Made by a program: the position numbers and the translations under genes. Positions 56,691-64,000 of a DNA stretch of 64,000 nucleotides are shown piece by piece; position 1 is the first letter of the stretch, and every line of letters starts with the position of its first letter. The notes below the pieces were generated by a model, which worked only from the letters and a program-made list of their open reading frames with translations, was not told the DNA's origin and did no database searches. The stretch comes from Daucus carota subsp. sativus (lineage: Eukaryota; Streptophyta; Magnoliopsida; Apiales; Apiaceae), in contig NC_030389.2 in the NCBI RefSeq assembly GCF_001625215.2, positions 45,621,454 to 45,685,453 of the forward strand, written 5' to 3'.

Positions 56691-57923
56691 AAAGTTCGTT
56701 CTCAGGGAAGGACTGAATACAATATTAAATCAAGTATATTACTCCTTTCTATTTAGAAGTTTAGAGAATAAATTGTGGTTTTTACTATCAACTAAATTAA
56801 ACTAATAAAGCAATTAAAAGTGTGAATTAACGATGATAAAAAGCAATCCAAGAATCAGGTTTCTTTGCTGGCTACAATGAATGTCAATCAATCGTGATAA
56901 ACAAGTCTCCACTCTGCTAAAAACAATCCTTCTATTGATTATAATGTTCTCTCCCAAGATACAAAATAATACCTATAACTTAATCTTGAAGTCACTCCCA
57001 TGATCAATCAAAACCAACTTATAAGCTATCACGAACCAAGGATTTTCTGTTTCACAACTCGCCTAATAATCTCCCGATTAATTAATCAAGTTATGTCTGT
57101 CATATCATGTACAAGAAATATAAATCCTCTCCTGATTCATTATAAATCCTACAGATACAATTACAGGTTCGCGACTCCTATAACTGTGTTAAGCGCTCAA
57201 TGACAGATTAGCATACATAGAGAAACCACAATCTTAGATCAAACAAACATATTAAGCCAACAAATACTCCCCAATCCTCGGATTAGAGGATTAGTTACCC
57301 ATAACAATTAAAGAAAACACGAATATATATATTACTGAAATCATGTCAAAAGGGTACAAGAGTAAGAAAATACAACTTGACGAAATCTCTCGAACTTGGA
57401 CTGAATCCCTTCAATCTTTGCTCAAGTTATCTCCCAAAGCTTTCTCTATCTCTCAATACACTCTCTTCGATATCTAATAATAATAAAACCCTAATAATAA
57501 TAATGTTTTAATGGTTTCCTCGAAAAACAATTCCGATTTCCTAAAACAAGTTGGATTCTGAGACAAAATTCGTGGGCTGACTTTCAGGCCTGATTCTGGG
57601 CTGATCCTTTTGTCTTTAGATAGCTGGACCACTTTAAACTTGTAGACAATTAAGATATCTTCGCGTGGGCTGTTGAATCGTCTAATTCTGACGTCCGGAA
57701 CTCAAGTTATGGCCCAAACAAGATTTGCTGCGCAGGTAGCCCGTAAAATCTGAATTTTCACCTGATTAAGCCCAATTAAGCTTGATTTAATCCAACTTTA
57801 GGAATATTTATTTTCCTGCCATTAAACACTTAAAATCAATTAGTAATAACCCGATTATTTACAAAATACTAAAATTATGGGAATAAAATCATATAAAAGC
57901 ATATATAAATATATGCTCTATCA
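56690..57923 (-). repeat. 3' LTR of the Athila element (outer end uncertain)
   Basis: It starts on the minus strand with TGATAGAGCATATATTTA directly after the polypurine tract. It is AT-rich and has no coding sequence. About 1.2 kb is a usual Athila LTR length. The lower boundary is an estimate. Confidence 0.55.
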
Positions 57924-57928
57924 AATAT

Positions 57929-57940
57929 CCCCACACTTAG
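57929..57940 (-). other. Polypurine tract of the Athila element
   Basis: The minus strand reads CTAAGTGTGGGGATATT just before the LTR start, the expected place and type for plus-strand priming in Athila elements. Confidence 0.65.
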
Positions 57941-59403
57941 TGTTTTGCACGTCCTCGGGCAAATAAAATAAACTTAAGCTAACACCTAATAGATATATAC
58001 CACTTCCGTAGGTGATCACGGTTGCATTTGGCATATGCAACAAGCCCTTTAAACCCCTAGGCAGCCCTAGTGGACGAGTAAGGTCTCGTGAGGGCCTATA
58101 GTGAATGTACCCACAAAATCCATTTCTTTTCTGCCAAGTCTTAAGAATGCAACTAATATGAATGCAAACTAAATGAATATGCATAGATCCCAATCATGAA
58201 ATTATCAACCTTGTCAACATATAATCCTCAGAATATGCAACAATCAAGGATTTCATCTATCACACACATTAGTCATGCAACTCTTTCACTGCAAGTACGG
58301 AGTGCATCGTGTGTGCTCAACATGCTCTCTAATGAAACAACATAAAGACCAACAAACTTCAACAGAATCTTAGCCATGAGTCGTTAATCAGAATAATGCT
58401 TAAACACTTCGTTACATTAGAGTCAACTACAGTTTAGGGTCACCAAGGAACTTCCATGCCTCTCCTATATATGCTTCTTCTTTTTTTTTTTTTTTTTTCA
58501 ATATCTATTATTTGGTGTGTACATGCTCGGTCTAAGGTCAGGACGCTTCTCGGTGTAAATGAGTTACGACCACCATAAGACTTCACCAACCAAATTGTTC
58601 ACATGCGGTTTAGGTGGCTTATTTGACCGTGCAATGGTTGAGATCCCTAAAGATTTATACACTAATACCCATTTAGCGAGCGTTGGGTCAGTAATCCCAA
58701 ACCATGAAAGGCTTTAGGTTACTAGGCACAAAGTCCCCTCAGACTTAATTACTCGAGTATTAATGAGCCCAACCTAATCAATTCTACCACCATTTTTTTT
58801 GTGAACTTTATTGCTAATACATGTATTTTTTCTTCTGTTTTTTTTTTTTTTTTTTAGAAAGGCATGTATATCCCGAAGCTCCCCCTCACTTAAGAATTAT
58901 AGACTCCAAGCTCAGAAGGGAATAGTCAAAATTCTACGCCCGACCCATAGTTAAGACTCAAGAAATAAGCTAGTCTAAATCTCGCCTCTAGAACAGTTAT
59001 AGTGTAACTACAACTTCCCGCACAAGCAATTTCTAAGCATGCAAGACATCACATATGATCAAGACTACTAACCAAGAAATTATGCAAATAAGCTCATCAT
59101 AGGAAATTGACTTGCTCGACAAACTTTCATGAAATTATGAAAATGCAAACTATAAAAAAAATTAATTAAAATAAAAATCTACTAAAAAAAATGCATGCCA
59201 AATTAAATAACTATATGCTCTAATTTAAATGCAACTATCATGACTATCCTAAAATTAAGACAAGGCAATATGCAATTTTTTTATTTTTTTTTTATATATA
59301 ATATTATTATTCGTGAGAACACATCCCCACACTTGAATGGGTCAATGTCCTCAATGACACAAGAACTACACTAAAAAGCTAAGAAAGAAAACTCCCCTCA
59401 AAA

Positions 59404-60534
59404 TCAAGGTGTATGATGTGGAAGGTGCCTCTGCATATAGGAAAACATGTCTCCCATTTGTTTCTCCATCCTCGCCATTTGTCTCTGCAACCCTGCAACC
59501 TGGTCCTTAAGAGTATTTTTCGGATTCAGCTCTAGATCATGATCCTTCATTGGTATTGAAGCATGCTTACGCTTGTGATCCACTTTACACAGCCCTAAAA
59601 GTTTATGTCGACGCAATAAGTGCATACCAATCAAGTAATCGACATTGATAGTAGTGGGCCAGCCTTCTACCACTGGTAAATTGGTGGTATTGCGATTAAA
59701 TACACCCAACCTCTCAGCAATCCTTGTTACAAAACCTCCTAGGACAATTGCACCTTTAGCTTGCTTGGCTTGATACAAGAATCTGCTAATTAACAAGTTT
59801 GTCCAATCCACTAGTTGGCCATCATGAACGTGATATAACAGAGCCAACTCACCCGTTTGAATCTTGTGATTATTTTCAGCACGACCATATATGGTGTAGG
59901 ACATGAGTCGAGAGAAGTAGCGATAAGAATCACTTACAATTTCTGAAGAGAAAGCACAATGAGTTTCATAACTAGCACTCTTCGGCAAGCGAGTGAGTAC
60001 TTGCCAGAATGGAGTAGCATATCCTTCGGGCAACGGTTGTGACTCAATCAATTGCCAACCAAACATATCAGCCAGAGCTGATTTAGTGATTTCATGCTGC
60101 ACATTAGCTATCCGGAATGACAGTGTATCATCATTAATAACAGTGAAGGAACTCAAAAATTCATATGTAAGTTTCGCATAAGAAGGATCATCCATACTCA
60201 TGAGGTCACTCCAACCAATAACTTTCAATGATTGTACAAGGTCATCTTGTATTCCCAACACTTCCAAAGCTGATAGATCAATATATTTGTTTGACAAAAC
60301 CTTCCGTTTAGACAACACTGCATAAATATTCTGTTGTGCCGAACCACTAAATTTGATAGTGGGGTATCTCTGAGTTTTAGAAGCAGCGGCATGTAATGTG
60401 TGTTGTTTCGCAGGACCAGTATTCTGCATCTTTGTACTAGCAGCAGCAAGTTGAGTTGTCGAGAGATTTTCAAGCTCGCGCTTTTGTTTTTTGGCAGGAG
60501 GTTGTTGTTGTTTGCTTGAAGATTTAGGAGCCAT
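59404..60534 (-). CDS. Athila ORF downstream of Pol (plant transposon protein domain)
   Basis: 376 residues. A lysine/glutamine-rich basic start (KKQKRE, a possible nuclear signal) leads into a region around residues 100-200 (YAKLTYEFLSSFTV, DTLSFRIANVQHEITKSALADMFGW) typical of Athila ORF-1 / putative plant transposon proteins. A C-terminal coiled coil follows (DQVAGLQRQMARMEKQMGDM). It occupies the place of the env-like ORF after Pol, but I see no signal peptide or transmembrane segment. Its biochemical role is unknown. It is an intact reading frame on the same strand as Pol. Confidence 0.75.
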   Translation of the reverse strand: MAPKSSSKQQQPPAKKQKRELENLSTTQLAAASTKMQNTGPAKQHTLHAAASKTQRYPTIKFSGSAQQNIYAVLSKRKVLSNKYIDLSALEVLGIQDDLVQSLKVIGWSDLMSMDDPSYAKLTYEFLSSFTVINDDTLSFRIANVQHEITKSALADMFGWQLIESQPLPEGYATPFWQVLTRLPKSASYETHCAFSSEIVSDSYRYFSRLMSYTIYGRAENNHKIQTGELALLYHVHDGQLVDWTNLLISRFLYQAKQAKGAIVLGGFVTRIAERLGVFNRNTTNLPVVEGWPTTINVDYLIGMHLLRRHKLLGLCKVDHKRKHASIPMKDHDLELNPKNTLKDQVAGLQRQMARMEKQMGDMFSYMQRHLPHHTP

Positions 60535-61467
60535 GAAGGGGTTGTGTTGGTGATATTTTACTGGTTGTTATCTCAAGCGCAAAAGGCAGGGGCAATAAAC
60601 CGGAAGATTTGAACACGGCAGAGGATCACGTTGGCGACCTGTTATATAATTTGTAGATGTGTTCAGAACCCATAATGTGTGTATATATATAGAGAGCAAC
60701 CTGCATCATCTAACTGAAATCAACTGGGATTAGAATTGCAAGAAAACAGAGCAAACTAGGTTAGTGTTAAACACGTAGAATATATATATATTATAAAACA
60801 AAGCTGCTATTTTACAATATACTATTTTACAAAATATATAATATAAATATATAGATTATATATATATATAATAAATTAATAATACAAAACTAAAAAAAAA
60901 CAAAAACAAAATAAAACAAAACAAAACAAAAAACAAAAACAAAAACTAAATTGCTCTGTACACCGCTCCTTTTCCCAGTGACTTAGAAAGTTAGGTTGCA
61001 CGCGTTGAATGGCTGGCACAATGGGCCAGGATGATTGTGGCCCATAAGAATAGACCAGAGAATAAGTTTTATAAGAGATTTGTGGCGTTTGCACAGAACG
61101 TGAAGACGGGCGTTCACCAAATATTGGATGCCCATCCTGACGTACTGGAACTGGCCCTCCTATGGTGACAAAAACAATTATTAACTTAACCAAAATTCGC
61201 GCTCCTTGGCACAAACTTGTCCACACAGTCTGCGTAGAAGTGAAATGGCCAGCGATATCTTCTGTCTCACATTTTAAAAAATTATCTGAAAAACTTCACA
61301 AAAATTTATCAAGACACCTTGTGGGAGTAATAATAATAATAATAATATATCCCTAAAAAAATTACAAAATTCAATTATATAATATAATATAATAACTTAC
61401 CGAGACATTGGGTTGCCTCCCAACAAGCACTGTCGTTAACGTCATTTAGCCGGACGCCTGTTCTGGA
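60535..61467. other. Athila spacer between Pol and the downstream ORF
   Basis: Contains TA-rich stretches (about 60780-60880), a long CAAAA/AAAAC run (60892-60946) and a short (AAT)n at 61330. No coding sequence was identified. It may include a splice acceptor for the downstream ORF; this is a guess. Confidence 0.45.
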
Positions 61468-63999
61468 TCAAGTTCTACGATCAGTGAGAAGATAATGATC
61501 TCCTCCTTGTGACTCTTCCCCGATCAAATATGGCTTGAGCCTCTGACCATTCACCTTAAAAATTTCAGACCCCTCTCGAGTAATTGCCACAGTACCATAT
61601 GGATACACTTTAACAATTTCAAACGGTCCAGACCATCGTGACTTGAGTTTTCCAGGAAAAAGTTTAAGTCTCGAATTAAACAAAAGGACCTTTTGTCCAA
61701 CTTCGAAATCTTTCTTCTGAATATGCTTGTCATGCCACAATTTTGTCTTTTCTTTATAGCTTGCAGCACTTTCATAGGATTGGAGTCTCAACTCATCAAG
61801 TTCACTGAGTTGCATCAACCTGTTTAGTCCCGCATCTTTCAACTCCATGTTTAAGAATCGTGTTGCCCAATATGCCTTATGTTCTAATTCAACAGGTAAA
61901 TGACAAGATTTTCCAAAAACCAACCTATAGGGAGACATTCCAATAGGTGTCTTGAAAGCTGTACGGTAGGCCCATAAAGCATCATCTAGCTTCCTTGACC
62001 AATCTTTTCTAGAGCTTGTCACTGTCTTCTCAAGAATTTGTTTCAGCTCTCGATTTGAAATCTCTACTTGCCCACTCGTTTGAGGGTGATAAGGTGTCGC
62101 AACTTTTTGAGTCACACCATACTTTTTCAAAAGGTCTTCAATCAGTTTATTGCAAAAGTGAGACCCTCCATCATTGATAATAGCACGAGGAACTCCGAAT
62201 CTTGTGAAGACATGCTTTTGTAAGAACTTTTTCACCACTCTAGCATCATTGGTAGGACTAGCAATTGCCTCCACCCATTTTGAGACGTAATCAACTCCTA
62301 CCAAGATATACTTATTTCCATAAGACGATGGAAAGGGACCCATGAAATCTATCCCCCATACATCAAATATCTCTACCTCAAGAATAGATTGTAAAGGCAT
62401 TTCATTCCGTCTTGATATATTTCCTGTCCTTTGACATCTATCACAAGTGGAAACAAAATTTCTCGCGTCTTGGTACATTGAAGGCCAATAGAATCCTGAT
62501 TGCCAGATTTTTGCCACTGTTTTCATGCTACTATTGTGCCCACCACACTCCAAAGCATGACAATGCTTAAGGATATTAGGAATCTCATCGTGAGGAACAC
62601 ATCTTCTCATAATCCCATCAGCACATTCTTTATAGAGTAGAGGTTCTTCCCAGAAGTAATGTTTCACATCAAAAAGAAATTTCTTCTTTTGTTGATAATT
62701 AAGTTCTGATGGCACGATACCTCTAACAATGTAATTGACAAAATCTGCATACCATGGTGTAGACATAGAGACAACCAAAAGTGCTTCGTCTGGAAATAGT
62801 TCATTAATAGGCATATTATCATCTACCACTCCATCACCCTGGGCCAATCTTGAAAGATGATCAGCTACTAGATTTTCAGAGCCTTTCTTGTCTCGAATTT
62901 CAAGATCAAATTCTTGGAGTAAAAGTATCCAACGGATTAGACGAGGCTTGGCATCCTTCTTTGACATCAAGTAACGGATCGCAGCATGATCCGTATAAAC
63001 AATCACTTTAGATCCCACAAGATACGATCTAAACTTGTCGAAAGCAAAAACCACAGCAAGGAGCTCTTTTTCAGTTGTAGCATAATTGACCTGTGCCTCA
63101 TCAAGTGTCTTGCTCGCATAATAAATCACATGCATGCGCTTGTCCTTCTTCTGTCCCAAAACAGCACCAACAGCATAGTCACTAGCATCACACATAAGTT
63201 CAAAAGGTAAGCTCCAATCAGGGGCTGACATTATCGGTGCAGAAGTAAGCTCCTTTTTCAACCTGTTGAAAGCCACAAGACAACTCTCATCAAAATCAAA
63301 TATGCTATCTTTTTCAAGTAAATTACAGAGAGGGCGAGAAATTTTAGAAAAATCCTTGATAAAACGACGGTAGAAACCGGCATGTCCAAGAAAACTTCTA
63401 ATCCCCTTCACAGAAGAAGGTGGGGGTAATTTCTCAATCACTTCGATTTTGGCCCTGTCCACCTCAATGCCCTTACTAGAAATCTTGTGCCCAAGCACAA
63501 TGCCTTCTTTCACCATAAAGTGACACTTCTCCCAATTAAGAACAAGGTTAGTTTCTGCACATCTCTGCAACACTTGAGAAAGATTAGTCAAACAAGTATC
63601 AAAGGAAGAACCATATACAGTGAAGTCATCCATGAAGACTTCCATGGTTTTTCCTATAAAATCAGAGAAAATAGCCGTCATAAGTCGTTGAAACGTAGAC
63701 GGGCCATTACACAAACCAAAGGGTAGCCTACGATAAGCAAATGTGCCATACGGACAAGTAAAGGTTGTCTTTTCTTGGTCCTCAGGAGCAATAGGAATCT
63801 GAAAATATCCTGAGAAACCATCTAGGAAATTATAATACTCATTACCCGCAAGTCTTTCTAACATCTGATCAATAAATGGGAGGGGAAAGTGATCCTTGCG
63901 AGTAGCATTATTTAATTTCCTATAATCAATACAAACTCTCCAACCTGTTACAGTTCTTGTGGGAATTAATTCATTCTTTTCATTTTTCACAACAGTCAT
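61468..63999 (-). CDS. Athila Pol polyprotein, C-terminal part (RT, RNase H, integrase)
   Basis: 843 codons, open to the window edge; the true start lies outside. Order: reverse transcriptase ([27 protein letters not shown], catalytic FMDDFTVYG), RNase H ([34 protein letters not shown]), integrase zinc domain ([19 protein letters not shown]), catalytic core ([32 protein letters not shown]) and a C-terminal part ending in [24 protein letters not shown] and [16 protein letters not shown] are typical of Athila. No stop or frameshift was seen in this part, so the element may be fairly young. Confidence 0.92.
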   Translation of the reverse strand: MTVVKNEKNELIPTRTVTGWRVCIDYRKLNNATRKDHFPLPFIDQMLERLAGNEYYNFLDGFSGYFQIPIAPEDQEKTTFTCPYGTFAYRRLPFGLCNGPSTFQRLMTAIFSDFIGKTMEVFMDDFTVYGSSFDTCLTNLSQVLQRCAETNLVLNWEKCHFMVKEGIVLGHKISSKGIEVDRAKIEVIEKLPPPSSVKGIRSFLGHAGFYRRFIKDFSKISRPLCNLLEKDSIFDFDESCLVAFNRLKKELTSAPIMSAPDWSLPFELMCDASDYAVGAVLGQKKDKRMHVIYYASKTLDEAQVNYATTEKELLAVVFAFDKFRSYLVGSKVIVYTDHAAIRYLMSKKDAKPRLIRWILLLQEFDLEIRDKKGSENLVADHLSRLAQGDGVVDDNMPINELFPDEALLVVSMSTPWYADFVNYIVRGIVPSELNYQQKKKFLFDVKHYFWEEPLLYKECADGIMRRCVPHDEIPNILKHCHALECGGHNSSMKTVAKIWQSGFYWPSMYQDARNFVSTCDRCQRTGNISRRNEMPLQSILEVEIFDVWGIDFMGPFPSSYGNKYILVGVDYVSKWVEAIASPTNDARVVKKFLQKHVFTRFGVPRAIINDGGSHFCNKLIEDLLKKYGVTQKVATPYHPQTSGQVEISNRELKQILEKTVTSSRKDWSRKLDDALWAYRTAFKTPIGMSPYRLVFGKSCHLPVELEHKAYWATRFLNMELKDAGLNRLMQLSELDELRLQSYESAASYKEKTKLWHDKHIQKKDFEVGQKVLLFNSRLKLFPGKLKSRWSGPFEIVKVYPYGTVAITREGSEIFKVNGQRLKPYLIGEESQGGDHYLLTDRRT

Positions 64000-64000
64000 C

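Larger units (their letters stand above)
56690..64000 (-). mobile_element. Athila-type Ty3/gypsy retrotransposon, 3' part (runs off window)
   Basis: In coding direction: Pol (64000-61468), spacer, an Athila-type ORF (60534-59404), a noncoding stretch with T/A runs, a polypurine tract CTAAGTGTGGGG (57940-57929 on the minus strand), then the 3' LTR beginning TGATAGAGC at 57923. The outer LTR end is placed near 56690 only from sequence character, since the 5' LTR needed for comparison is outside. The Pol and the extra ORF are typical of Athila. Confidence 0.85.

Overview
The window looks like nuclear DNA of a flowering plant, probably a eudicot. It is AT-rich, its genes have GT-AG introns, it encodes a photosystem I antenna protein and a plant-type TOM20, and its mobile DNA is of plant families (Athila and chromovirus Ty3 elements, a plant L1-type LINE with RNase H, a tRNA-derived SINE, hAT, Mutator and CTCCCTCCGT MITEs). 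The species cannot be told from the sequence.

Layout. Left part, 1.4-18.5 kb: an ARAD-like GT47 glycosyltransferase (+, 4 exons), an ELMO-domain gene (+, 9 coding exons), a decayed MAP65-like pseudogene (+), a one-exon NF-YC13-like histone-fold gene (-) and TOM20 (+, 6 exons). Then 18.5-24.9 kb is gene-free, with MITEs, a SINE with its target duplication and (TA)n arrays. From 24.9 to 28.2 kb lie a small gene that resembles a plant mitochondrial complex I subunit (-) and LHCA2 (+). From 30.35 to 53.05 kb runs one gene on the minus strand, ALKBH1. Its seven exons spread over 22.7 kb because introns 3, 4 and 6 are filled with mobile DNA. Intron 6 alone is 15.6 kb and holds a hAT element, a probable solo LTR, a MITE, and a dead LINE into which a complete, young Ty3 chromovirus inserted. 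At 55.1-56.0 kb is an arabinogalactan methyltransferase-like DUF579 gene (-). From about 56.7 kb to the right edge lies the 3' part of an Athila retrotransposon (-), which continues beyond the window.

The genes do not form an operon or a pathway. Their association looks like conserved gene order: as I recall the Arabidopsis genome, homologues of several (GT47, ELMO, the complex I subunit, DUF579; and TOM20, MAP65-8, DUF579) lie in two duplicated blocks of chromosome 1 (At1g67xxx and At1g27xxx). That is from memory and needs a synteny check.

I found no clear undescribed system. The most interesting points are the TE-stretched ALKBH1 gene, whose last exon (2-oxoglutarate-binding arginines) is 15.6 kb away from the rest; a non-autonomous LTR element with an unrecognised 236-codon ORF; the Athila ORF in the env position that has no membrane segment; and three GC-AG introns in three nearby genes.
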